A stretch of DNA of 64,000 bases from Oharaeibacter diazotrophicus (lineage in GTDB: Bacteria; Pseudomonadota; Alphaproteobacteria; Rhizobiales; Pleomorphomonadaceae): positions 312,501-376,500 of the forward strand of contig NZ_SNXY01000010.1 of assembly GCF_004362745.1 (NCBI RefSeq). Direction: 5' to 3'. The notes below the pieces were generated by a model that was not told where the DNA came from, searched no databases, and worked only from the letters and a program-made list of their open reading frames with translations. Shown piece after piece: positions 1 to 9,998 of this stretch. The position numbers and the translations under genes were made by a program. Numbering within the stretch: the stretch's first letter is position 1; each line of letters opens with the position of its first letter.

Positions 1-442
1 CTTCGACCAGGACCCGCGCTTCGGGCTCTCCGTCCTCAGCGAGATCGCCTCGCGGGCCCTGTCGCCCGCCGTCAACGATCCGGGAACGGCGATCGACGTC
101 GTCGGGCGGGGCGTGCGCCTGCTCGCGCTCTGGGCGGAGCCGCCGGATCCCGCCGTACGGGCCGACCCGCCCTATCCGCGCGTCCGCGTTCCGGCGCTCG
201 CGGTCGAGGACCTCTTCGGGGACGTGTTTGCGCCGCTGGCGCGCGACGGGGCGGGGATCGTGGAGGTGCAGATGCGGTTGCAGAAAGGGCTGCTCGCGCT
301 CGCCCGCATCGGCTCGCCCGCGTTTCGGGCCGCGGCGGCGGGTCTGTCCGAACACGCGCTCGCCCAGGCCGAGGCCGCCCTGCCGACCGCCTTCGACCGG
401 GCCCGTCTGCGCGAGGCGGTTGCCGCGGCACGCCGGGTCTGA
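1..442 (+). CDS. DUF2254 membrane protein, C-terminal part (5' end outside window)
   Basis: The reading frame is already open at base 2 and stops at TGA 440-442, leaving about 146 C-terminal residues. The stretch with SRALSPAVNDPGTAIDVV is the conserved region just after the membrane part of the DUF2254 family, which are integral membrane proteins of unknown function. The remaining residues look soluble and cytoplasmic. The family usually runs to 400 residues or more, so the transmembrane half lies before the window. recD2 follows 39 bp downstream on the same strand. Confidence 0.8.
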   Translation, partial: FDQDPRFGLSVLSEIASRALSPAVNDPGTAIDVVGRGVRLLALWAEPPDPAVRADPPYPRVRVPALAVEDLFGDVFAPLARDGAGIVEVQMRLQKGLLALARIGSPAFRAAAAGLSEHALAQAEAALPTAFDRARLREAVAAARRV

Positions 443-481
443 CGGCTCGACGACTCGCTCGGTTTCGGCCCATATACGGCG

Positions 482-2642
<2,161 letters not shown>

Positions 2643-2668
<26 letters not shown>

Positions 2669-3425
2669 CCGCGGCGATCCCGTCGGCGCCCGCGCCGACC
2701 CCGTCGAGCCAGGCCTCGAGGGCGTGGATGCCGGGCAGGCAGAGGTCGGCGTGGGCGGAGAGGCCCTCGGCGGTGCCGGTGCCGGTGAGGACGCCGATCA
2801 CCGCGCCGGCGCCGGCGGCGCGGCCCATCTCGATGTCGTGGAGGTTGTCGCCGACCACCACCGTCTCGGCCGGGGCGACGCCGACGGCGCGGCAGAAGCC
2901 CTCGACCATGCCGCCGCCGGGCTTGACGCCGTGGCCGCTGTCGTAGCCGGCGACGAAGTCGAGGTCGGCTGCGAAACCGAGATGAGCCGCGAGCGCGCGG
3001 ATCGCGCCCTCGCTGTCGGACGAGGCGATGCCGACCGAGAGCCCACGCGCCTTCAGCCGGGCGAACAGGGCGGCGACGTCGGTCACCGGCACCGCGGCGC
3101 CGGCGTTGCCGGTGTAGAGGGCGTCGAGGGCGCGGGTGAGTTCGCCGTGCTCGATCGGGCTGCCGGCGGCCACCCAGGCCGCGGCGATCTCCAGCGTGTT
3201 GGCGGCGGCGAGCAGGCTGTCCGCTTCGGTCAGCAGCGTGTCCGGGTCGAGCCCGCCGACCCGCATCAGCCGGGCGGCGAGGTCGGGATCGTCGGCCGCC
3301 GCCATGTGGGCGGCACGCCGGTTGACCGGGCCCCAGGTCTTCTGGAAATCGATCAGCGTGCCGTCCTTGTCGAACAGCACCGCGCGGAACGGGCCCCGCG
3401 GCCCGGTGGTCGTCGTCCCGTCCAT
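2643..3425 (-). CDS. HAD-family hydrolase, phosphoglycolate phosphatase-like
   Basis: A 260-residue haloacid dehalogenase phosphatase. Motif I FDKDGTLIDF (residues 17-26) supplies the nucleophilic Asp and the acid/base Asp, and GDNLHDIEMGRAAGAG near residue 195 is motif IV. A cap domain sits between motif I and the core, as in Gph-type enzymes; the substrate cannot be told from sequence. ATG at 3425 was chosen because longer frames run into low-complexity Arg-rich sequence. It lies 23 bp after the flavin reductase gene, probably as the last gene of a three-gene operon, and its 3' end overlaps recD2 convergently. Confidence 0.88.
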
Positions 3426-3448
3426 GTCGCCCCCTCGGCGGTTCTCTC

Positions 3449-4048
3449 TCACTTCGGCCGCGCCATCGCGAAGGTCTCGGCCACCACCGCGTAGTCGGTG
3501 TAGCCGAGGCGCGACAGATGGCGGAGCCGGCCGGCGTCCACCAGCCCCTCGACCAGGATCGCCTCGTCGATTTCGATACCGACGACCTCGCCGAGCACCA
3601 GGAACGAGTCGGCCGGTTCGCCGGCGTGGTCGCGCAGTTCGACGGTCTGGAGGTGCAGGCACTCCAGCACCGCCGGGGCGTCGGCGACGCGCGGCACGTC
3701 GATGCCGCGGCAGGGCCGCGCGGCGAGGCCGGCGAGCACGAACTCGTCGACCTCGCGGCCGACCACGGCCGAGGTCGCGTTCATCGCCCGTGCCAGCGCT
3801 TCGCCGACCACGTTGAGCGCGAAGTGGCCGGTCTCGGCGACGTTGCGCAGCGTGTCCTTGTGGCCGGAGCTGGCGAAGCCGACGATGTGCGGGCGGGTCG
3901 AGAAGGCGTTGAAGAAGGAATAGGGGGCGAGGTTGGGCACGCCGTCGGCGGAGACGGTCGAGATCCAGCCGATCGGCCGCGGCGCCACCAGCGCCAGGAA
4001 CGGATCGTGCGGCAGGCCGTGCCGGCCGGTGCGCGGGTCGTAGTACAT
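3449..4048 (-). CDS. Flavin reductase family protein (DIM6/NTAB type)
   Basis: A 199-residue FMN-binding split-barrel protein. The motif APRPIGWISTVSADGVPNLAPYS (residues 26-48) and the following FSTRPHIVGFASSG and KDTLRNVAETGHFALNV stretches are typical of the flavin reductase-like family, which reduces flavins with NAD(P)H or binds FMN. The start ATG overlaps the stop of the nitroreductase gene as TGATG, indicating translational coupling. Pairing with a nitroreductase and a phosphatase suggests flavin-dependent redox chemistry, but the substrate is unknown. Confidence 0.85.
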   Translation of the reverse strand: MYYDPRTGRHGLPHDPFLALVAPRPIGWISTVSADGVPNLAPYSFFNAFSTRPHIVGFASSGHKDTLRNVAETGHFALNVVGEALARAMNATSAVVGREVDEFVLAGLAARPCRGIDVPRVADAPAVLECLHLQTVELRDHAGEPADSFLVLGEVVGIEIDEAILVEGLVDAGRLRHLSRLGYTDYAVVAETFAMARPK

Positions 4049-4620
4049 CAGTCCGCGGTCCACTCGGTGACGATGTCGGCGAGCGCCGGCCGCGGACGGT
4101 CCTGCGGCGGGATGGTCGGCGTGCCCACGTGGATCAGGCCGGCGATGCGCTCGCCCGGCTTCACGCCGAGGATGGCGGCGGCCTCCGCGTCGTAGGCGAC
4201 CCACTCGGTCAGCCAGCAGGCGGCGAAGCCCATGGCGTGGGCGGCGATCTCGAGGTTCATCGCCGCGGCGCCGGCCGAGAGCTGCTGCTCCCAGATCGGG
4301 ATCTTGACGTGCTCGGCGGCGCGGCTGATCAGCGCCACCACCAGCGGCGCGCGGGCGAGCCGGGCGCGCTCCTCGGCGAGCCGGGCCTCGGAGACGGCGG
4401 GGTCGCGCGCCTTCAGGAGGGCGGCGAGCCGCTCGCCGGCGGCGGTGCGGGCCGGCCCGCGGAAGATCACGAAGCGCCAGGGCGCGAGCTTGCCATGGTC
4501 GGGCACGCGCGAGGCGATGGTGAGCAGGGTCTCGAGCTGGGCCTCGTTCGGGCCGGGCTCGGCGAGGAACTGGGCCGGGATCGACCGGCGGGTGCGGAGG
4601 AGGTCGAGGGCGTCGGGCAT
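4048..4620 (-). CDS. Nitroreductase family protein
   Basis: A 190-residue FMN-dependent nitroreductase-fold protein. The opening LLRTRRSIPAQFL, the VPDHGKLAPWRFVIFRG motif near residue 42 and the C-terminal IAGLIHVGTP are characteristic of small YdjA-like single-domain nitroreductases. It is the first gene of an operon with the flavin reductase and HAD genes and starts divergently from the secreted protein at 4851, leaving a 230-bp shared promoter region. Family identity is clear; the physiological substrate is not. Confidence 0.87.
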   Translation of the reverse strand: MPDALDLLRTRRSIPAQFLAEPGPNEAQLETLLTIASRVPDHGKLAPWRFVIFRGPARTAAGERLAALLKARDPAVSEARLAEERARLARAPLVVALISRAAEHVKIPIWEQQLSAGAAAMNLEIAAHAMGFAACWLTEWVAYDAEAAAILGVKPGERIAGLIHVGTPTIPPQDRPRPALADIVTEWTAD

Positions 4621-4850
4621 GGCGGGGGGAGACTCGCGCTGGTCGGTCGAACGGGGCGTCGGCCGTTGATAGCCGGTCCGGTGCGCCGCCGGAAGCGGCC
4701 GTGACGGCGGCCGGGGACGAGGGGGAGGGGGACGAGGGCGAGACCGGGCTTGAATTCGCCACGAACTTCGCACACCACATCGGGAGCATCTTCCCTTCGT
4801 CGACGAACGGTCGGCGCCGCCCCCGTGCAATCGGAGACGTCTCCCGGTCC

Positions 4851-5954
4851 ATGTCGCGTCGCCCCGTGATCCGCCTCGCCGCCCTGTTCCTCGCCGCCCT
4901 CGTCGGGCTGCCGGCGCTCGCACAGGACTTCCCCGGCACCGGCCCGATCCCCCCGCTCGACATTCCCGGCGCCGGCTTCGGGCCGGGCGGCCCGCCGCGG
5001 GCGCTCGAGGTGCCCGGCCTGACGCCGCCGCCGTTGCCGTTCGGCGAGCCCGCCGCCGCCCTGCCGCCGACGGTGGACGGACTGCCCGGCTCGGTCTCGA
5101 CCTACGCCGCCCCGGACGCGCTGCCCGACGCCATGCGCGACCTCTCGCCCGACATCGCGCCGGTGCTGACGCCGGAACTGGTGCTGACCGCCCGGCTCAC
5201 CGAGGACGGCCCGCCGCTGCGCGGCGGCATGGTCTGGCGCGTCTTCGGCGAGGCGCCCGGCGCCGACGGTCACCTGCCGCTGGTGGCACAGGCCAACGGC
5301 GGCAAGGCCACGGTGAAGTTGAAGCCGGGCACCTATCTGGTCCACGGCGGTTTCGGCTACGCCGGCCGCACCGACCGCGTCGAGGTCCGCGGCGGCATCC
5401 GGGAGGTGTCGCTGGTGCTGAACGCCGGCGGCCTCGCGCTCGACGCCAAGGCGGTCGAGGACCTGCCGCTGCGCACCGAGAGCCTGCGCTTCGACGTCTA
5501 CGCCATGGAGAGCGACGAGCGCGGCGAGCGCAAGGCGGTGGCGACCGACGTCCGGGCCGGCGAGGTGCTGCGGCTGGCCGCCGACACCTACTACGTCGTC
5601 AGCCGCTACGGCACGGTCAACGCCCAGACCCACGCCGACGTCGAGGTCAAGGCGGGCAAGCTCACCGAGGTGACGCTCTACCAGCGCGCCGGCGAGGTGA
5701 CGCTGAAGCTCGTCGGAGCGCCGGGCGGCGAGGCGATCGCCGACACCAAGTGGTCGGTGCTGACGCCCGGCGGCGACATCGTCACCGAGGGCGTCGGCGC
5801 GTTCCCGTCGTTCATCCTGGCGGCGGGCGGCTACACCGTGATCGCCAAGCACGACGATCAGGTGTTCCAGCGCGAGTTCGACGTCGAATCCGGGCGTGAC
5901 GCCGAGGTCGAGGTGCTCGCGCGCGATCCCGTTGCCGCCCGCGCGGGCAAATGA
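4851..5954 (+). CDS. Secreted beta-rich protein of unknown function
   Basis: A 367-residue protein not matched to a named family. Residues 1-24 form a signal peptide (basic start, LAALFLAALVGLPALAQ, cleavage after ALA). A Pro/Gly-rich stretch follows to about residue 85. The rest is built of beta-strand-rich segments such as KATVKLKPGTYLVHGGFGYAG and a later FILAAGGYTVIAKHDDQVF, which resemble repeated carboxypeptidase-regulatory or Ig-like modules ('gives a value, gets a tag'). No catalytic motif and no lipobox were seen, so a periplasmic scaffold or binding role is an inference. ATG 4851 was chosen because it starts directly at the signal peptide. Confidence 0.7.
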   Translation: MSRRPVIRLAALFLAALVGLPALAQDFPGTGPIPPLDIPGAGFGPGGPPRALEVPGLTPPPLPFGEPAAALPPTVDGLPGSVSTYAAPDALPDAMRDLSPDIAPVLTPELVLTARLTEDGPPLRGGMVWRVFGEAPGADGHLPLVAQANGGKATVKLKPGTYLVHGGFGYAGRTDRVEVRGGIREVSLVLNAGGLALDAKAVEDLPLRTESLRFDVYAMESDERGERKAVATDVRAGEVLRLAADTYYVVSRYGTVNAQTHADVEVKAGKLTEVTLYQRAGEVTLKLVGAPGGEAIADTKWSVLTPGGDIVTEGVGAFPSFILAAGGYTVIAKHDDQVFQREFDVESGRDAEVEVLARDPVAARAGK

Positions 5955-6093
5955 TGAAAATCCGGTTCGCCGCGGGCGCCTTTTTCCGCGCCGCGTCCCT
6001 AGGAACCGATCACGCTTTCGTGTAAACTCCGTTTAAATCGGTTGAAGGCCCAGTGTCGCGGGGCCGCCGCCGACGGTTCGGAGTGCCGCGAGC

Positions 6094-6858
6094 ATGGCCT
6101 TTTCGTCCCGTGACCTGGTGCGTCGCCTTCGTGTCGGACTGACGGCCCTCGCCGTCGCGGTCGTCGCCCTCGCGCCGCTGGCGCCCGCGACCGCCGAAGC
6201 GGGCCAACGCCGCTCCGGCGCCTATTCCGACGCCCAGCTGATCGACGGCTTCCGCCGCACCGTGTTCGGCGTCGAGTACGGCAGCAGCCGCTACGGCGCG
6301 ATCGTCAAGAAATACGCCGGCCCGGTCTCCTTCCGCATCGTCAACAAGGCCTCGATCGACCGCACCAAGGCGATCACGAGCTTCGTGCGCTCGCTGCCCG
6401 GCCTCGTCCGCGGCCTCGAGACCCGCGTGGTCGGGGAGGGCGCCCGCGCCGACTTCACCGTCGTGGTGGTCGACCGCGAGGCCTACGTCGAGACGGTCAG
6501 GGCCGACGTGCTCGGCAGCCACGCCGGCGCGGCGCCGGGCAGTTGCATCGCCAAGGTCGACGTCGGCCGGAGCGGCATCACCAGTTCGGTGGCCGTCGTG
6601 GTCTCCGACGAGGGCGAGGCGATGTTCCGCCGCTGCATGACCGAGGAGATCCTGCAGGGCCTCGGTCCGATGAACGACGATTCCTCGCTGATGGCGAGCG
6701 TCTTCAACGACCGCACCACCCACGCCAAGTTCATGCCCTTCGACCGGGCGATCCTGTCGATGCTCTACGATCCCCGGATCCGGCACGGCATGAGCAAGTC
6801 CGAGGCCACGGCGATCCTGCCGGAGGTCCTCGCCGACGTCCGCCGCCGGATCCGCTGA
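6094..6858 (+). CDS. Secreted DUF2927 domain protein
   Basis: A 254-residue protein with an N-terminal signal peptide (RRLRVGLTALAVAVVALAPL, cleavage near residues 35-37). The body matches the DUF2927 pattern: SDAQLIDGFRRTVFGVEYG, then RAITSFVRSLPG-like and a Cys pair near GSCIAKVDV and MFRRCMTEEILQGLG, with NDDSSLMASVFND and FDRAILSMLYDPRIRHGM downstream. The family is exported and uncharacterised; GLGPMNDD-type motifs recall metallopeptidase-like folds but no HExxH zinc site is present. A strong hairpin terminator follows. Confidence 0.8.
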   Translation: MAFSSRDLVRRLRVGLTALAVAVVALAPLAPATAEAGQRRSGAYSDAQLIDGFRRTVFGVEYGSSRYGAIVKKYAGPVSFRIVNKASIDRTKAITSFVRSLPGLVRGLETRVVGEGARADFTVVVVDREAYVETVRADVLGSHAGAAPGSCIAKVDVGRSGITSSVAVVVSDEGEAMFRRCMTEEILQGLGPMNDDSSLMASVFNDRTTHAKFMPFDRAILSMLYDPRIRHGMSKSEATAILPEVLADVRRRIR

Positions 6859-6920
6859 GCGAACCGGCCCGCGGCGGCGGCGGGCAGGTCGCGCGGAGCG
6901 GCCTCGACACCATCGACCAC

Positions 6921-6961
6921 GAGAAAGGCGGCGCCCCCCGGGGGGGGGCGCCGCCTTTCTC
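6921..6961. terminator. Bidirectional hairpin terminator between DUF2927 gene and cheR
   Basis: A near-perfect inverted repeat with GAGAAAGGCGGCGCC on the left arm and its complement on the right, around a C/G-rich centre. It lies between two convergent genes. On the plus strand the stem ends in CCTTTCTCGTTTG and on the minus strand in the equivalent T-containing arm, so it could serve both. Confidence 0.75.
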
Positions 6962-6987
6962 GTTTGCCGTTCGGGATGAGCCCCGTG

Positions 6988-7857
6988 TCAGGCGACGCCG
7001 CCGGAGAGCATCGCGAAGCGGCGCGGTTCCGCCTTCTCGGCGGGCGCCGCGGCGGGGCCGTAGAGGCCGCGGCGGTCGGCGACCGGCTTGAACGCCTCGG
7101 TGAGGCCGACCACGGTCTCGGCGGCGCCGAGCATCAGGTAGCCGTCGGGCGGCATCGTCTTGGCGATGCGGTTGAGGATGTCGCTCTTGGTCGGCTGGTC
7201 GAAGTAGATCAGCACGTTGCGGCAGAACACCACGTCGAACTGGCCGAGGGCGGCGAAGCTCTCGAGCAGGTTGAACTTCTTCCACTGCACCATCGAACGC
7301 AGCTCGTGCGAGATGGTCCAGGTGTCGCCGTTCTGCGTGAAATACTTCAGGAGATGCTGGATCGGCAGGCCGCGCTGCACCTCGAACTGGCTGTAGACAC
7401 CGGCCTTGGCGCGTTCCAGCACCTCGTTGGAGATGTCGGTGCCGACGATCTCGATCCGCCAGCCGGCGAGCCGGGCGCCGAACTCCTTCAGGCACATGGC
7501 GATCGAGTAGGGCTCCTGGCCGGTCGAGGCGGCGGCGCACCAGATCCGGATCTGGCGGCGCGATGCGCGCTTTTCGAGGAGGTCCGGCAGGATCGTCTGG
7601 ACGAGGTGGTCGAACGGCACCTTGTCGCGGAAGAAGAACGACTCGTTGGTCGTCATCGCCTCGACCACCGCCTCGCCGAGGACGCCGTCGCGGGCGTCGC
7701 GCAACTTGGAGACCAGTGCGCCGATCGACTGCAGGCCGTTCTTGCGCGCCACCGGCAGCAGCCGGCTCTCGATCAGGTACTGCTTCTCGTTGGAGAGGAC
7801 GAGGCCCGAGCGGGTCTTCAGGAACTGGCGGAGGAAATCGTACTCGACCGGGGTCAT
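6988..7857 (-). CDS. cheR: Chemotaxis protein methyltransferase CheR
   Basis: A 289-residue S-adenosylmethionine-dependent methyltransferase that methylates glutamates of chemoreceptors. The N-terminal all-alpha domain (1-75) precedes the SAM-binding domain with IRIWCAAASTGQEPYSIAM near 100-118, the EIVGTDIS acidic loop, and the FDVVFCRNVLIYF motif near 215. It is the last gene of the che operon; its ATG overlaps the cheB stop as ATGA. It acts in the cytoplasm at receptor arrays, opposing CheB. Confidence 0.95.
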   Translation of the reverse strand: MTPVEYDFLRQFLKTRSGLVLSNEKQYLIESRLLPVARKNGLQSIGALVSKLRDARDGVLGEAVVEAMTTNESFFFRDKVPFDHLVQTILPDLLEKRASRRQIRIWCAAASTGQEPYSIAMCLKEFGARLAGWRIEIVGTDISNEVLERAKAGVYSQFEVQRGLPIQHLLKYFTQNGDTWTISHELRSMVQWKKFNLLESFAALGQFDVVFCRNVLIYFDQPTKSDILNRIAKTMPPDGYLMLGAAETVVGLTEAFKPVADRRGLYGPAAAPAEKAEPRRFAMLSGGVA

Positions 7858-9044
7858 GGACGGCCTCCGAGCAGGATGCGGGAGACCTTGCGGCCGATCT
7901 CGGGCAGGGGCAGCACGTCGGAGCACATGCCGGTGTGGGCGGCGGCGCCGGGCATGCCCCAGACCACGCTGCTCTCCTCGTCCTGGGCGATGACGCTGCC
8001 GCCGAGCTTGCCGATCTCGCGGATGCCCTCGGCACCGTCGGCGCCCATGCCGGTCAGCACCAGCGCGAGCGTGGCGTTGCCGTAGATCTCGGCGACGGTG
8101 TGGAACAGCGGATCGACGGCGGGCTTGCAGAAGTTGACCGGCGGCCCGTCGGTGAGACGGATGGCGACGTCGGCGCCGTTCTTGGCGAGCACCATGTGGC
8201 GCCCGCCGGGCGCGACGTAGATGCGGCCGGGCTGCAACACCTCGCCGTCCTTGCCCTCGGCGGCCGGGCGTCCGGCCGCCTTGGCGATGTGCTCGGCGAG
8301 GATGGCGGTGAAGGTCGGCGGCATGTGCTGGGTGACGACCACCGGCACCTGGCCCATCGACGAGCCGATCTCGCCGAACAGGGCGTTGAGCGCCTGCGGG
8401 CCGCCGGTGGACGAGCCGATCGCCAGGATGCGCGGGCGCACGCTCGAATAGCCGCGCACGGTGAAGCTGCCGGTGCGGGCGCCGGCGCGCGGCATCACGG
8501 CGCCGGCGGGGGCGGCGCGCGGGGCGATCGCGCCCGGCGGGGTCGGGTGGTGGGCCGGGGCGACGACGCCGGAGCGGCCCTGCGAACGCGCACGGGCCCT
8601 GAGGCCGAGGTTCAGCACCTTCTCGACGAGCTCGCGGCGGAACTCGGGGGAGGTGGTGACGCCAGAGTTGCTCTCGGGCTTGGGCACGTAGTCGGCGGCG
8701 CCGAGCGACAGCGCCTTCAGCGAGATCTCGGCGTTGCGGCGCGTCAGCGTCGAGGCGACGACGACGACGAGGTCCTTCTTCCGCTCGAGCAGCAGCGGCA
8801 GCGCGGTCAGCCCGTCCATGTCGGGCATCTCGATGTCGAGGATGACGACGTCGGGATTGGAGCGCTGGACGTCCTCGACCGCGAGGCGGCCATTGCGGTG
8901 GCTGGCGACGACGGCGAGCTGGGGATCCTCGTCGACCCAGCGGCCGACGAGGCCGCGGATCACCACGCTGTCGTCGACCACCATGACGCGGATCGGGTTG
9001 GTCACGGCTCCGGCCGTGGTCGGTGGGCGTGCGATGGCCGACAC
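7854..9044 (-). CDS. cheB: Chemotaxis response regulator protein-glutamate methylesterase CheB
   Basis: A 396-residue two-domain enzyme. The receiver domain (about 17-140) has the acidic pocket MVVDDS, phospho-acceptor Asp70 in VVILDIEMPDMDG and the KP switch in VPKPESN. After an Ala/Pro-rich linker the methylesterase domain has the Ser in AIGSSTGGPQAL, His in VTQHMPP and Asp in LTGMGADGAEG, a complete catalytic triad. The GTG start at 9044 is preferred because GGGAGA lies about eight bases upstream; a second GTG lies 13 codons later. It removes methyl groups from receptors and is activated by CheA. Confidence 0.93.
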   Translation of the reverse strand: MSAIARPPTTAGAVTNPIRVMVVDDSVVIRGLVGRWVDEDPQLAVVASHRNGRLAVEDVQRSNPDVVILDIEMPDMDGLTALPLLLERKKDLVVVVASTLTRRNAEISLKALSLGAADYVPKPESNSGVTTSPEFRRELVEKVLNLGLRARARSQGRSGVVAPAHHPTPPGAIAPRAAPAGAVMPRAGARTGSFTVRGYSSVRPRILAIGSSTGGPQALNALFGEIGSSMGQVPVVVTQHMPPTFTAILAEHIAKAAGRPAAEGKDGEVLQPGRIYVAPGGRHMVLAKNGADVAIRLTDGPPVNFCKPAVDPLFHTVAEIYGNATLALVLTGMGADGAEGIREIGKLGGSVIAQDEESSVVWGMPGAAAHTGMCSDVLPLPEIGRKVSRILLGGRP

Positions 9045-9103
9045 TGTGGGCGTCTCCCGGAAATCTGTCGTTCTGATTGGGACTGCGAGGCGGCGGGGGC
9101 CGG

Positions 9104-9469
9104 TCAGATCAGACCGACCTCCTGGAACTTCGCCTCGACGATCTCGCGGTCGAACGGCTTCATGATGTACTCGTTGGCGCCCGCCCTGAGGGCGCGGGCG
9201 ATGTGGCCGACGTCGTTCTCGGTGGTGCAGAACACCACCTTCGGCGACTGGCCGCCGTCGAGCTTGCGCAGCTGCGCCAGGAACTCCAGGCCGTCCATCA
9301 CGGGCATGTTCCAGTCCAGCAGCACGGCGTCGGGCATGTGCTGCTTGCACTGCTCGAGCGCCTGCTGGCCGTCCTCGGCCTCCGTGATGGTGAAGGACAG
9401 GTCTTCCAGGATGCGGCGGGCGACCTTCCGGATGACGCTCGAGTCATCCACAACCAGACAATGCTTCAT
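9104..9469 (-). CDS. cheY: Chemotaxis response regulator CheY
   Basis: A 121-residue single-domain receiver. CLVVDDSSVIRKVARRIL opens the fold, Asp52 in LLDWNMPVMDG is the phosphorylation site, and the Thr/Lys signature is present in VFCTTENDV and YIMKPFDR. It would be phosphorylated by CheA and bind the flagellar motor switch. ATG 9469 was chosen over an ATG four codons earlier because GGAG lies directly upstream. It sits between cheW and cheB in the operon. Confidence 0.94.
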   Translation of the reverse strand: MKHCLVVDDSSVIRKVARRILEDLSFTITEAEDGQQALEQCKQHMPDAVLLDWNMPVMDGLEFLAQLRKLDGGQSPKVVFCTTENDVGHIARALRAGANEYIMKPFDREIVEAKFQEVGLI

Positions 9470-9509
9470 CGAACACTCCATGGATCCGCCCCCCGGATCG
9501 CGAATTCCG

Positions 9510-9998
9510 TCAGGCGGCGAGCTGGTCGAGCATGCGGCCGAGCACGCGCTCGACGTCGAGGATGACCATGAGCTGCCCGGACAGGCGGTGGACGCCGCCG
9601 GAGATCTCCGCCCAGCGGCGGTCCAGGTTGGCCGGGTTGGCCTCCCGGCTCGCGGTCGGCAGGGTCAGGACCTCGCCGACCTCGTCGATGATCAGGCCGT
9701 AGCTCTCGCCGCGGTACTCGATGCCCACCGCCATGATGGTGGAGGCACCCTCGCGGGCCGAGAGGCCGAGGCGGCGGCGCATGTCGATGGCGGTGACGAT
9801 GCGGCCGCGCAGGTTGAGGACGCCGGCGATCTCCGGCGCCGACAGCGGCACGCGGGTCATGCTCTCGGGCACGAAGACGTCGTGGACCTTGGAGATCGGC
9901 AGGCCGAACAGCTGGCCGCCGATCACCACCGTGACGTACTGGGTGGTGTCCGAGTGGGTGTCGTTGGCCGCTTCGCCGTGGTTGAATTCGGTGCTCAT
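9510..9998 (-). CDS. cheW: Chemotaxis coupling protein CheW
   Basis: A 162-residue CheW adaptor linking chemoreceptors to CheA. The SH3-like double barrel shows QYVTVVIGGQLFGLPISKV near the start, VLNLRGRIVTAIDMRRRLG in the middle and YGLIIDEVGEVLTLP after it; the C-terminal helix contains VLGRMLDQLAA. The ATG overlaps the cheA stop as ATGA, so translation is coupled to CheA. Confidence 0.94.
   Translation of the reverse strand: MSTEFNHGEAANDTHSDTTQYVTVVIGGQLFGLPISKVHDVFVPESMTRVPLSAPEIAGVLNLRGRIVTAIDMRRRLGLSAREGASTIMAVGIEYRGESYGLIIDEVGEVLTLPTASREANPANLDRRWAEISGGVHRLSGQLMVILDVERVLGRMLDQLAA

Noticed and set aside
6022-6037. GTAA-N7-TTAAA ahead of the DUF2927 gene as a CtrA box
   Set aside because: Two mismatches; kept out as too weak without binding data.
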